The notes under the pieces were generated by a model. The model did not search any database. It was not told the origin of the DNA and worked only from the letters and a program-made list of their open reading frames with translations. A stretch of 64,000 nucleotides of DNA from an uncultured Clostridia bacterium. GTDB lineage: Bacteria; Bacillota; Clostridia; Lachnospirales; Lachnospiraceae. The position numbers and the translations under genes were made by a program. The stretch is taken from the NCBI GenBank assembly GCA_947303805.1, contig CAMYZE010000003.1, positions 62,001 through 126,000 on the forward strand, given 5' to 3'. Shown here in pieces: positions 44,883-53,586 of this stretch (positions are counted from its first letter, which is position 1; each line of letters begins with the position of its first letter).

Positions 44883-45232
44883 TTCTTCTGCTCCTTATGT
44901 TTCTTTTCAAGACAATATATTTCATAAAACTTGTGTTTCATATCAACATCAACTACTGATGTTATGGCAAGCTCTAACTTTCCAAATTCATCACCGTCAT
45001 ATAAAATATACATCTCTTGTGTTAGACCTTTAAAATACCTACAAGTAATCCTATAGGTGTTCTTTGTCTCAAGCATCTGTGCTTCTATATATTCTTTTCC
45101 TTTTAGTGGATGGATTTCTGCCCATACTGTTCTTATCGGTTCTAACTTGTTAATTGACTGTCCTATTTCATTTTCAGTATCAAACCACGCACATATTCTT
45201 ATTCTTCTATTGAATCTACCTACATTTATCAA
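44870..45232 (-). CDS. Phage head-tail adaptor (head closure)
   Basis: A 120-residue protein with NRRIRICAWFDTENEIGQSI and VWAEIHPLKGKEYIEAQMLE, the signature of the phage head-tail joining family (SPP1 gp16-like). It closes the capsid portal vertex after DNA packaging. Confidence 0.83.
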   Translation of the reverse strand: MINVGRFNRRIRICAWFDTENEIGQSINKLEPIRTVWAEIHPLKGKEYIEAQMLETKNTYRITCRYFKGLTQEMYILYDGDEFGKLELAITSVVDVDMKHKFYEIYCLEKKHKEQKKWSK

Positions 45233-45510
45233 AACTTAACCTCCCGTAAGGTGTTAAGAATACTCCTCACATTAAATTCAAGTAGTTTCATATCTGCATT
45301 ATTGATAAACTCATATCTATAAGTTGTGGCATAATAGATTGCAGACTTTATGAGTGCTTTGTCTTTCGCACTAAATTCTTTGAAATCATCGACTCTTAAA
45401 ATTGATTTGACAAGTGAGATATTTGCATTTAATAATGTCTCTATCGTTTTGTCATCATCATTATTATCGACTTTCATTACATTCTTTATCTCTTCTAAAT
45501 CGACAATCAT
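45229..45510 (-). CDS. Head-tail connector (gp6-like adaptor)
   Basis: A 93-residue helical protein: DLEEIKNVMKVDNNDDDKTIETLL and AIYYATTYRYEF are typical of the gp6-like DNA-packaging/connector family that binds the portal ring. It overlaps the adaptor gene by 4 bp. Confidence 0.8.
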   Translation of the reverse strand: MIVDLEEIKNVMKVDNNDDDKTIETLLNANISLVKSILRVDDFKEFSAKDKALIKSAIYYATTYRYEFINNADMKLLEFNVRSILNTLREVKF

Positions 45511-45579
45511 TTATGCCACCTCCTTATAAATATTTGCTACACATTTGACTTTGAATTTGATTTGTGATAGTATTTAAAT

Positions 45580-45628
45580 AATAAGAGACTCCTCTCACCC
45601 CTTTTGGTGAGAGAATGAGTCTCTTATT
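45580..45628. terminator. Long two-tier hairpin terminator after the capsid gene
   Basis: An outer 12-bp stem (AATAAGAGACTC, 45580-45591, with GAGTCTCTTATT, 45617-45628) encloses an inner CTCTCACC/GGTGAGAG stem. It lies between the major capsid gene and the connector genes. The T-run is better on the plus strand, but it can act on both strands. Confidence 0.75.
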
Positions 45629-45647
45629 TTTTTGTCTCACATATTTA

Positions 45648-46874
45648 CTATGGAGTAGTGTTGGTATTGCTTGCAGCTCTTATCTTTAAGATTTGAACAG
45701 CCTCTCTAAGAGCAAGTTTACCATCGACCCTCTCCTTGGCCACGAAAGCAATCATTCCGTTGCCAGCATATAACTCTTTGAGTTCTTGGAATGAACGAGT
45801 GCCTCTTTCGCCAATCTTGTAGTATGAGTAGTCACCAAATGCGATACATGGATTACCAGCTTCAGCAAGTGGACAATATGCTGATGTCTCAACTGGATAG
45901 CCAAGAATCTTATCAGGTTCGCTTGCTTGAACTGATGGTTGCCAAATGTATGCACCATTGTTGTCTTTTACCTTACGAAGAATAGCAACTGTCTGGTCAT
46001 TCATGATGAATCTTGCTTTCTTTCTATAAGGTCTCTTTAATGAGTAGACAAGATTAAAGATGTCATCGAACTTGATTTGAGCATTCGCACACTCAACTGC
46101 TACCATACCACCGTCTGTCTCATGGAATATACCGTGTGGCTTGTTATCGCCAACACCGTTAAGGAATGCATCCTCTTCCGCATTAGCAAGTGCTCTCGCA
46201 AACTCCTCAATTAAGTAACCTTCAAGATCAAATGCATTGTCCGCAAGTAACTCTTCAGTAACCTTTACAGCAACTGATAACTTATGAGCATCAAGTTTGA
46301 TCTGATTGAATGTTGGGTCAGAGAATACAAGTGCCTCACCCTCTTCAATCCATGCTGCCGTTGGCTTATCAGCCGCAATGTTTATCTTGTACTCACCTGA
46401 TGTAGTGATAGTTCTTGCGAGTCTTCTAAACACGTTCTCTTCCTCAAGTCTTTTCACAATCTCTCTATCCATCTCTTCAGGTACAAGATAACCACCTGAA
46501 GCATCAATGCCTTCTTGCAAGTAGTTAGATACTATAGGCTTCCTACTTCTAAGAGCGTTTAATACCTCTTCCTTATACTCTGCAAGCGCTGTAACCTTTT
46601 TAGGTTTAGCTGGTTTCTCATCAAGTGGAGCATTGTTTTGTGGAGTCTCAACTATTGGAGCATTCATAGGGTGTGAGAGCTCTTTTTCCATAGCCTCCGC
46701 CCTTCTCTCTCTATCAATAGCTTCAGTGATCTTTGCAATCTCTGACTCCATGTTCTCATAAGTTGCCTTATCCTCTGCAGATAACACACCATTCTCATCT
46801 TGGTGCTCCATAGCAAACTTCTTGGCATTCTCAAATGCCTCTTTTCTTTTTTGTATTAATTCGTTAACTTTCAT
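45648..46874 (-). CDS. HK97-fold major capsid protein
   Basis: A 408-residue capsid protein with an N-terminal coiled-coil scaffold (delta) domain of about 115 residues (MKVNELIQKRKEAFENAKKF ...), normally removed by the prohead protease. The mature fold starts near SGGYLVPEEMDREIVKRLEE. Motifs ARTITTSGEYKINIAADKP and NDQTVAILRKVKD are typical. Confidence 0.93.
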   Translation of the reverse strand: MKVNELIQKRKEAFENAKKFAMEHQDENGVLSAEDKATYENMESEIAKITEAIDRERRAEAMEKELSHPMNAPIVETPQNNAPLDEKPAKPKKVTALAEYKEEVLNALRSRKPIVSNYLQEGIDASGGYLVPEEMDREIVKRLEEENVFRRLARTITTSGEYKINIAADKPTAAWIEEGEALVFSDPTFNQIKLDAHKLSVAVKVTEELLADNAFDLEGYLIEEFARALANAEEDAFLNGVGDNKPHGIFHETDGGMVAVECANAQIKFDDIFNLVYSLKRPYRKKARFIMNDQTVAILRKVKDNNGAYIWQPSVQASEPDKILGYPVETSAYCPLAEAGNPCIAFGDYSYYKIGERGTRSFQELKELYAGNGMIAFVAKERVDGKLALREAVQILKIRAASNTNTTP

Positions 46875-46886
46875 GTCTTTTTCCTC

Positions 46887-47657
46887 CTACATAAACTTTT
46901 CAATTAGGTTTAGTCTTCTATCAATTTCTGCAATTGATAGGGTTTCTTCTTTCTTTGCGGTTTCTTCAACCGCTGGTTTCTTGATTAAATACTTATCCAT
47001 GAGCTTATTTGTTAAGTTGCTCTCAGATAAGTTCTTTTGAAACATAAACGGATTACTCTCAATGAAATCCGAAACATTGTCTCGTGACATAATCTCATCA
47101 CAAAACTTAAGTTCTAATGCTTTCTTAGCATCAAACCAAGTTTCGTTATCCATAAGTTTTGAGATTTCATTTGAACTTAATCCTGTTTTTATTTCATATG
47201 CATTCATGATTGAATCTTTTACAGCATCAAGCATTTCAATAACTTTCTTCATTTCTGCTTTGTCACCAAATGCTATAGTTGCTGGATTATGAATCATCAT
47301 GAGTGAAACTGGACTCATCAAAACTTTAGTTCCTGCCATAGCAATTACTGATGCAGCCGATGCAGCTATACCATCAATCTTTACTGTGACATCAAACTTG
47401 TAATCCATTAACATGTTGTAGATTTGTGCTGCGGCTATGCAGTCACCACCTGGGCTGTTAATCCACACGGTTATTGGACCGGTTCCAGCTTGTAACTCTT
47501 CTTTGAACACAGCAGGCGTAACTTCGTCATCAAACCACGATTCCTCTGCTATAGTTCCATTAAGTATTAGGACTCTCTCTTCCTGTGTGGAACTTTCGCC
47601 TGTTTCCTCGTTTTTTATTACGTTCTGTATGTTCTTCCATTTCCAAAACTTCCTCAT
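46887..47657 (-). CDS. ClpP-like prohead maturation protease
   Basis: A 256-residue serine protease: INSPGGDCIAA, the nucleophile region DGIAASAASVIAMAG, and MMIHNPATIAFGD with the catalytic His. It should cleave the capsid delta domain and scaffold. The ATG at 47655-47657 has AGGAGG upstream and lies inside the portal gene, giving a 98-bp out-of-frame overlap. Confidence 0.9.
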   Translation of the reverse strand: MRKFWKWKNIQNVIKNEETGESSTQEERVLILNGTIAEESWFDDEVTPAVFKEELQAGTGPITVWINSPGGDCIAAAQIYNMLMDYKFDVTVKIDGIAASAASVIAMAGTKVLMSPVSLMMIHNPATIAFGDKAEMKKVIEMLDAVKDSIMNAYEIKTGLSSNEISKLMDNETWFDAKKALELKFCDEIMSRDNVSDFIESNPFMFQKNLSESNLTNKLMDKYLIKKPAVEETAKKEETLSIAEIDRRLNLIEKFM

Positions 47658-48993
47658 TAGTTTTTTCCTCCTTGTTTTCAGTAGTTTGTCCGTTATTCTT
47701 TTCTTCTTGGTCTTGTTCTTCTTTTGTGTCTCTATGTTTATCATCATCGTAATATGAGTCGTATGCTGAACCTGTATATTTAAGTTGCATCATGTTTCCA
47801 TTAACCATATAGAAGTTTCCACCTTCTTCTTCTGGTATAAGGTCAAGGTTCTCAAGTGATCTCACATCATTAGGCGACATAAATCCGTTTTGAATACCGA
47901 TTGAATAACCTTTCATTCTTGATTCATAATCACCACGAAGAAGACCCTCAAGATTAAACTTAAAAAATAAATCTTTCTTTTCTTGCTCATTAAATAATGC
48001 TCTCTCAAGTCCTTGTTCCCATCTAACAAGCCAAGGCTCTAATGTGAACTTAACAAACTCTAAAGATTGTTGCTCCATATTGTTAAATGATGACTTATCT
48101 AAATCTCCAAGCAGGTGAGGCGGTATTCTAAATATTCTTGCAATCTCTAACAATTGAAATTTGCGAGTATCAAGAAACTGTGCCTGCTCTGGTGGAATGC
48201 CTATAGTTTTAAATTGCATACCTTCTTCAAGGACAGCAATCTTTCCAGAGTTCCCTGATCCACCAAAGGTGTTACTCCAACTCTCCCTAACTTTATCTGG
48301 GTCTTTAACTGTTCCGGGATGTTCTAATATTCCAGATGGCATCGCACCATTTACAAAAAACTTAGAACCATACTCTTCAGTTGCTATTGATAAACCTATC
48401 GCATTCTTCGCCATTGCTATTGGTGAGTAACCGACAAGACCATCAAATCCAAGGCCTGGGATATGTAACACATCCGATGCCTTAAGTTCTATGTCTTCTT
48501 TCTTTATTGTGTTTGCCTCAGTTCTATCGTGCCTATACTTATAAATAATTTTTCCTTTATCATTCCTATCTACTGTCATCTTGTTTGGCATTAGAGGATA
48601 TAGTGCTACCACCTCTCCCATACCATTTCTAATGATTTGTGCATAAGCATTGCCCCATAATAAAATATGAGTCATAAGTGTTTCTCTAAACACGAATGAA
48701 CTCATCTCAGGGTTAGGCTCACTATGAAGTAAATGATAAAGGTTATGCTCCATTGCTTTCACTTTTCCGCCTGTAGCATTGTATTTATATAAATGTAGTG
48801 GAAGTGATGCGACTGATTCAGCAAGAATTCTTACACATGCATAAACAGCCGTTATCTGCATTGCACTTCTTTCTGATACATTCTTTCCAGCTACTGTGCC
48901 ACCAAACACAAAACTAAATGCTGAACCTGGGGTTCTATTTTGTGGTTTGTCTCTTGACTTAAAAATGCTTAAAAAATTCTTTAATATACTCAT
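47560..48993 (-). CDS. Phage portal protein (HK97 family)
   Basis: A 477-residue portal subunit forming the dodecameric DNA channel. Typical segments: NVSERSAMQITAVYACVRIL, LYHLLHSEPNPEMSSFVFRE, HIPGLGFDGLVGYSPIAMA, and HLLGDLDKSSFNNMEQQSLEF. The C-terminal ~70 residues are charged low complexity and overlap the protease gene. Confidence 0.93.
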   Translation of the reverse strand: MSILKNFLSIFKSRDKPQNRTPGSAFSFVFGGTVAGKNVSERSAMQITAVYACVRILAESVASLPLHLYKYNATGGKVKAMEHNLYHLLHSEPNPEMSSFVFRETLMTHILLWGNAYAQIIRNGMGEVVALYPLMPNKMTVDRNDKGKIIYKYRHDRTEANTIKKEDIELKASDVLHIPGLGFDGLVGYSPIAMAKNAIGLSIATEEYGSKFFVNGAMPSGILEHPGTVKDPDKVRESWSNTFGGSGNSGKIAVLEEGMQFKTIGIPPEQAQFLDTRKFQLLEIARIFRIPPHLLGDLDKSSFNNMEQQSLEFVKFTLEPWLVRWEQGLERALFNEQEKKDLFFKFNLEGLLRGDYESRMKGYSIGIQNGFMSPNDVRSLENLDLIPEEEGGNFYMVNGNMMQLKYTGSAYDSYYDDDKHRDTKEEQDQEEKNNGQTTENKEEKTNEEVLEMEEHTERNKKRGNRRKFHTGRESPNT

Positions 48994-49005
48994 AAAATCT
49001 CCACG

Positions 49006-49037
49006 AAAAAGAGGAGCAGTGTTGCCACTAACTCCCC
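49006..49037 (-). terminator. Terminator-like hairpin before the portal gene
   Basis: Minus strand GGGGAG-TTA-GTG, GCAA loop, CAC-TG-CTCCTC followed by TTTTT (49006-49010), 13 bp before the portal ATG. It ends transcripts of the two small genes upstream unless antitermination occurs. Confidence 0.75.
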
Positions 49038-49072
49038 TTAAAAAGAAAGGAATCTATCTAAATATCTTATCG

Positions 49073-49324
49073 CTATTTTAAACTATAGGTATATTGTAAA
49101 AGCTCTATCCTATTGTTAAATCTATACTCTGCCCCGTCTTTTGTAATTGCTCTAACTTTATAATTATTCTCTAAAAGGTCAAATAATACTTTGCAAACAT
49201 CATATCCATTATGCAACTCTGAATCTTCACTATATGAGAATTTGTCTTTGCCTTCATAATACCAAGACTTGATTTTATTCTTTGTCGTTGCTTCTATTAC
49301 TTCAAAATAAAATACTGGACTCAT
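49073..49324 (-). CDS. Small phage protein, unrecognised
   Basis: An 83-residue protein (MSPVFYFEVIEATTKNKIKS ...) with beta-rich character and many aromatic residues. It follows the 115-residue gene with a 1-bp overlap of stop and start, so both are one transcription unit. Function unknown; position between large terminase and portal. Confidence 0.6.
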   Translation of the reverse strand: MSPVFYFEVIEATTKNKIKSWYYEGKDKFSYSEDSELHNGYDVCKVLFDLLENNYKVRAITKDGAEYRFNNRIELLQYTYSLK

Positions 49325-49671
49325 TATGCCACCTTCTTCGCTTCCAAAATTTCAATTAAGTCTTTAAGTCTATATCCATCTTTACTGCTTCTTACAAATA
49401 AGCTGTAAGCAAGCGGCAATGCTTTATCATCGTTTACATCAGTGAATCTTAGTAATCTTATTAAGAATTTACTTAACTCATAATGGAAGTCATAATCTCC
49501 ATCCTTTGTTGTGAATCCGAGGCTCTCTTTAGTTCCTTCGTAGTTTATTTTTTTAAAATCAAAGTCTATTGTTTCAAGAGTGTTATGTGCATTTTGTATA
49601 CCCATTACAATTATTCTAAAGTCATTCTCTTTTAGTTTGTTTTCTTTTAAATACTCGTTTAATGTTTTCAT
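49324..49671 (-). CDS. Small phage protein, unrecognised
   Basis: A 115-residue acidic, alpha-helical protein (MKTLNEYLKENKLKENDFRI ...). It has its own promoter of the CTTACGG class upstream (49706-49734) and AGGAAGG before the ATG. With the 83-residue gene it forms a short unit closed by the hairpin at 49006-49037, separable from the late operon. Confidence 0.6.
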   Translation of the reverse strand: MKTLNEYLKENKLKENDFRIIVMGIQNAHNTLETIDFDFKKINYEGTKESLGFTTKDGDYDFHYELSKFLIRLLRFTDVNDDKALPLAYSLFVRSSKDGYRLKDLIEILEAKKVA

Positions 49672-49705
49672 AATTTTTAACCTTCCTTTTTTCTTTTCTG
49701 GTTAC

Positions 49706-49734
49706 ATATAACCGTAAGTGTGAAAATATATCAA
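49706..49734 (-). promoter_or_regulatory. CTTACGG-class phage promoter, copy 1
   Basis: Minus strand TTGATA (49729-49734), 17-bp spacer ending ACACTTACGG, then TTATAT (49706-49711). It matches the copies at 51626 and 56820 over spacer, -10 and the following TGT, which is more conservation than a promoter needs. Confidence 0.7.
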
Positions 49735-49787
49735 GTTATTTATTCTTACATTTTAGCGACCTTTTAGTGTCCTTATTGTGTCATAAA

Positions 49788-51386
49788 TTAGATATAAAGA
49801 ATTCCTCTTGTATCGTAAACAGAGCCACCTTTATTCATATTTCTTGTGCATCTATCAAGTGCCATTACTAAAGCTACAGCTCCATCTATCTTTTCTGATG
49901 ACTTCTCTTTATCAAACTTTACATTTCCTGCCGCATCAGTTTTTGCCGCAATGTTGTCCATCATCCACCTTAGAACTTTATGACCATTATGAGCTATCTT
50001 TGTTTCAAGGACTAACTTATACAACTCTTTACAAGGTGGTGTCATATCTTTAAATCCCTGCCCAAATGGAATAACAGTAAAGCCCATACCATCAAGATTT
50101 TGTACCATTTGAGTTGCTCCCCAACGGTCAAATGCGATTTCTTTTATGTTATATTTCTTGCCTAACTCTTCTATGTATTTTTCAATATAAGCATAATGAA
50201 CTACATTTCCTTCAGTAACATTTATAAGACCTTGCTTTACCCATACATCATATGGCACATGGTCTTTCATAGTTCTTAATGTGACAGTCTCTTCAGGTAT
50301 CCAAAAATGTGGATATATGATATACTTTTCACTTTCGTTTCTTGGTGGGAAGATTAACACAAATGCTGTTATGTCAGTTGTGCTTGATAAGTCAAGCCCA
50401 CCATAGCATTCTCTTCCTACAAGTGATTCAAAGTCTATATTTGTTTCGCACTTATCCCAGTGTTCCATTGGCATCCACCTTACTGATTGCTTTACCCATT
50501 GGTTAAGTCTAAGTTGCCTAAATATATTCTCTTCAGCAGGATTCTGTCTTGCTTGTTCATAGGCAGTTCTAACTTTTTCAATATCAAATGTTATTCCAAG
50601 CGAAGGGTTTGCTTTTGCCCACACCTTCTCATCACTCCAATCATCATCCATTTCTGCTCCATAAATTACAGGATAGAATGTGTGGTCAACTTTTCTTCCT
50701 TCAAGTATGTCTTTTGCTTTTTGATGTAGTTCATAACATATAGAATTAACATCATCTCCTGCTGTTGTAATTAAGAAATAAAGAGGTTGCATTCTTGCAT
50801 CACCACTACCTTTTGTTAAAACATCATAGAGTTTTCTATTTGGTTGAACATGCACCTCATCCATTATCATTCCTGATACATTGTATCCGTGCTTTGTTGC
50901 TACTTCTGCAGATAACACTTGATAAAAACTATTACTATTTTCAAATATGAGTCTTTTAGTTGCACTAAGTATCTTTATAAACGGACTTAAGTATGGTGAC
51001 ATTCTAACCATATCGGCTGCAACATCAAATACAATGCTCGCTTGTTGGCGGTCTCCTGCAGCACCATACACCTCTGCCCTCTGTTCATCATCTGCACATA
51101 ACAAATAAAGTGCTATTGCTGCTGATAACTCACTTTTTCCGTTCTTCTTGCTAATCTCAATATATGCTGTATTAAATTGTCTATAACCATTCTCTTTTAC
51201 TGTTCCAAATATGTCCCTTACAATTTTTTCTTGCCAATCTATTAATTCAAACTTCTTTCCTGCCCACATTCCTTTTGTGTGACATAAATTCTCAATGAAA
51301 AATACTGCTTTGTCTGCTTTCTCTTTATCGTAATGCGAAGTAGGAAGCATAAACTTTGTAGGCACATAGTTTTCTAATTTTCTCAT
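49788..51386 (-). CDS. Phage terminase large subunit
   Basis: A 532-residue packaging ATPase/nuclease. The Walker A-like region is ISKKNGKSELSAAIALYLL, then AEVYGAAGDRQQASIVFDVA; Walker B is SGMIMDEVHVQ; the nuclease domain has YGGLDLSSTTDITAF. The ATG at 51384-51386 has GGAG eight bases upstream. It is separated from the small subunit by about 10 kb of modification genes and the RIT element. Confidence 0.94.
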   Translation of the reverse strand: MRKLENYVPTKFMLPTSHYDKEKADKAVFFIENLCHTKGMWAGKKFELIDWQEKIVRDIFGTVKENGYRQFNTAYIEISKKNGKSELSAAIALYLLCADDEQRAEVYGAAGDRQQASIVFDVAADMVRMSPYLSPFIKILSATKRLIFENSNSFYQVLSAEVATKHGYNVSGMIMDEVHVQPNRKLYDVLTKGSGDARMQPLYFLITTAGDDVNSICYELHQKAKDILEGRKVDHTFYPVIYGAEMDDDWSDEKVWAKANPSLGITFDIEKVRTAYEQARQNPAEENIFRQLRLNQWVKQSVRWMPMEHWDKCETNIDFESLVGRECYGGLDLSSTTDITAFVLIFPPRNESEKYIIYPHFWIPEETVTLRTMKDHVPYDVWVKQGLINVTEGNVVHYAYIEKYIEELGKKYNIKEIAFDRWGATQMVQNLDGMGFTVIPFGQGFKDMTPPCKELYKLVLETKIAHNGHKVLRWMMDNIAAKTDAAGNVKFDKEKSSEKIDGAVALVMALDRCTRNMNKGGSVYDTRGILYI

Positions 51387-51401
51387 CCATATCACTCCAT
51401 T

Positions 51402-51425
51402 AAAAAAGAGACCACTATGTCCCTT
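51402..51425 (-). terminator. Terminator-like hairpin before the large terminase
   Basis: Minus strand AAGGGAC/GTCTCTT stem (one G-T pair) with a 6-base loop, followed by TTTTTT and then the terL SD. It would stop transcripts starting at the promoter at 51626 after the 35-residue gene. Confidence 0.7.
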
Positions 51426-51495
51426 TTATCAATCTATATAATGAGCAATAGCCCCAATAGGGCTATCACATCTCTTATTCAGTTTTATTCGTTAG

Positions 51496-51603
51496 TTAAT
51501 CTTCATCAAGTAAGTCTTCCATCCCTTCCTCTTCAACTAAGTCAATTGCTTCATCTTCAATAAGGCATCCATCATTCATTAAAATCTCTAATGTTTCACT
51601 CAT
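51496..51603 (-). CDS. Very small acidic phage protein
   Basis: A 35-residue highly acidic peptide (MSETLEILMNDGCLIEDEAI ...). GGGAGG lies at ideal distance before the ATG and a CTTACGG-class promoter sits 20 bp further upstream; a hairpin terminator follows 70 bp after the stop. The signals argue that it is expressed as its own unit. Function unknown; small acidic regulators or inhibitors have this form. Confidence 0.65.
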   Translation of the reverse strand: MSETLEILMNDGCLIEDEAIDLVEEEGMEDLLDED

Positions 51604-51625
51604 AATTTTACCTCCCAATGAGCAC

Positions 51626-51654
51626 ATATAACCGTAAGTGTTAAAATTAGTCAA
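51626..51654 (-). promoter_or_regulatory. CTTACGG-class phage promoter, copy 2
   Basis: Minus strand TTGACT (51649-51654), 17-bp spacer ending ACACTTACGG, then TTATAT (51626-51631) and GTG. Copy of the promoters at 49706 and 56820. Confidence 0.72.
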
Positions 51655-51655
51655 G

Positions 51656-51799
51656 TTAATCATTAAAACTTGCTACAAGCCCCACATCTTCCAAATACAA
51701 GTAATAGTCAAATAAATCACCGTCACTCATTTTCTCTAAATCTTCTCTTTTAGATTCAGTGAGTTCTATTATTTTTTCAATCAATACTTCTCTATCCAT
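51656..51799 (-). CDS. Small phage protein, unrecognised
   Basis: A 47-residue protein (MDREVLIEKIIELTESKRED ...) with a helical, acidic sequence resembling small regulatory helices. Its ATG overlaps the end of the DUF4314 C-terminal fragment (AATGGATAG), so it was translationally coupled to that gene before the RIT insertion. Confidence 0.6.
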   Translation of the reverse strand: MDREVLIEKIIELTESKREDLEKMSDGDLFDYYLYLEDVGLVASFND

Positions 51800-51888
51800 T
51801 TGTTGCCTTCTTAATTAATTCTACAACTTCATTTATTTCTTTAGTTGTTTTGCCGACCAACTCCAAAGCCTGCCTTGTGCCGCATTCA
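51792..51888 (-). pseudogene. C-terminal fragment of DUF4314 gene, cut by RIT
   Basis: The frame encodes ECGTRQALELVGKTTKEI and about a dozen more residues to a TAG at 51792-51794. ECGTRQALE is the natural continuation of the zinc motif CPICKKEY ... ICSEC at the far side of the element (55731). Joining the parts gives about 131 residues. It no longer has a start. Confidence 0.88.
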
Positions 51889-51908
51889 TTATTCAAGTAT
51901 TAGAATAA

Positions 51909-51944
51909 TGAATGTTATCTTAATAAATAAGTTATCCAAGTAAA
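51909..51944. repeat. RIT left terminal inverted repeat
   Basis: 36 bp, identical in inverse orientation to 55695-55730. Outside it lies a further 12-bp palindrome (CATTCATTATTC at 51883-51894 with GAATAATGAATG at 51903-51914) that the right end lacks. Confidence 0.9.
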
Positions 51945-52053
51945 TAAGAAATATGTTAATAAATTTGAAGATTTTTTAATGATTTATCTCGGATAAATTT
52001 AATTCTTAAAGTATAATTAATTATTATTATATTATACGAGGAGGTAATCAAAA

Positions 52054-53586
52054 ATGGCAAAATCTTCAATTATTTACAATCAATCGCTAAACTCATTGGT
52101 TCAAAAATTATTAAAACAAATGGAAGATGCAGGTTATAGCAAACAGACATTAACCAGTGTCTTTATACTATTACGACCCATTCAGACATTTATGGATTTA
52201 AGAGGAGTTGCTCATTATTCTAAACAGATAGGTATTAATTATCTAAATGAGTACTTTAAAAGCCACAAGCAATCTAAAAGATGGGAACAAACTTTAGTTC
52301 GTACAATTAAATTATTGAATGACTCTTATGATGGCAAATTTATTACTCGACAAAAGGCAGGTTTCTTCTATAACGAATCATTATCTTATCTTATTAGCAA
52401 ATTGACCACTCAACTTAAATCTTTAGGGTTTTCAAAAGAAACGATAAAGAATTACATTACAAGGCTTAGGCCAATTCAAACATACATGAAAGCCAATAAA
52501 ATCATTGAGTATACAGATAAAGTTGGTGTTATGTATTATCAAAATTTTCTAAAAACTCATATCACTAACGATGTGACTAAAAAAGAATTGAAAGCATCTA
52601 TTTCACGATTAAATGATATTTATAATGAGGTTTCATTTATTCGTATGCATACATCATCAAGTAAGAAAACTATAATACCACAATGTTTTGAGAAAGATGT
52701 GAGTGCATTTATGAACTATATCAGTTTTTATGGTAATTCAAAAAAAACTATATATAGACGAACAAAAGCCTTAAATAATTTCTTAACAAACTGTTTACAA
52801 AGTTCGGTGCATTCTGTAAGTGAATTAACACCTAAAGTTATACAATTAATATGTAAGAATGTGACAAACATTGATGATTGGGTAACAATTCGTCAATTTT
52901 TGAAATATTTAGCAATGCATAATAAAACCAGTAGTGATTTTTCTATATTTGTTCCTCAAAAGCGTCGCGAAAAAAAAGTACCGACCACTTATAGCATTGA
53001 AGAAATCAAATCAATTGAGTCAAACATAGATAAAACTACTTTTCAAGGGAAGAGAGATTATGTAATAATTCTTATGGCGAGTCGTTTAGCAATACGTTCA
53101 GGTGACATTGCAAAAATGAAAATCAGTAATTTGGATTTTACTACAGCAACGATTTCTTTTATTCAGCAAAAGACTGACATAGAAATAAAACTGCCTATGA
53201 TTCCTGAGCTCAAAATAGCCCTTGATGAGTATTTAAGTGAAGCTGACACATCTGATGGATATCTATTTCATACTTTATTTGCGCCTTATAATCATATTGA
53301 TAATAATGTTGTTAACAATACTGTAAATAGATACATTAATAAAGCAAAAATAAACATAGTTGGCAAAAGACATGGGCCACATGCCTTAAGAGCTTCTGTT
53401 ACGACATCTATGATTAATGATGATATTCCTTATGAGGCTGTTCGTAATATATTAGGTCATTCTTCACCCAATAGTATTAAATATTATGCTAAGAATGATA
53501 TTGAAAAATTAAGGCGATGTTCGATTGATGTGCCAGCCCCCAAACGAAATTTTGCTATATTTCTTACAGGGGGTGTTACACTATGA
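52054..53586 (+). CDS. RIT tyrosine recombinase A
   Basis: A 510-residue tyrosine recombinase. C-terminal catalytic motifs: RLAIRSGDIAKM (Arg I), GPHALRASVTT (HxxR), ILGHSSPNSIKYYAK (GH and Tyr). The N-terminal half contains an internal duplication: residues about 7-100 (YNQSLNSLVQKLLKQ ... LLRPIQTFM) repeat as about 107-200 (YNESLSYLISKLTTQ ... RLRPIQTYM). This makes it longer than the two partners. GAGGAGG precedes the ATG. Confidence 0.92.
   Translation: MAKSSIIYNQSLNSLVQKLLKQMEDAGYSKQTLTSVFILLRPIQTFMDLRGVAHYSKQIGINYLNEYFKSHKQSKRWEQTLVRTIKLLNDSYDGKFITRQKAGFFYNESLSYLISKLTTQLKSLGFSKETIKNYITRLRPIQTYMKANKIIEYTDKVGVMYYQNFLKTHITNDVTKKELKASISRLNDIYNEVSFIRMHTSSSKKTIIPQCFEKDVSAFMNYISFYGNSKKTIYRRTKALNNFLTNCLQSSVHSVSELTPKVIQLICKNVTNIDDWVTIRQFLKYLAMHNKTSSDFSIFVPQKRREKKVPTTYSIEEIKSIESNIDKTTFQGKRDYVIILMASRLAIRSGDIAKMKISNLDFTTATISFIQQKTDIEIKLPMIPELKIALDEYLSEADTSDGYLFHTLFAPYNHIDNNVVNNTVNRYINKAKINIVGKRHGPHALRASVTTSMINDDIPYEAVRNILGHSSPNSIKYYAKNDIEKLRRCSIDVPAPKRNFAIFLTGGVTL

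Noticed and set aside
44617-45033. Plus-strand 138-residue ORF over the connector genes
   Set aside because: Antisense to two overlapping, recognisable head-tail genes with good starts.
51451-51473. ATAGCCC/GGGCTAT hairpin as terminator
   Set aside because: A clean stem but no T-run on either strand; the hairpin at 51402-51425 fits better.
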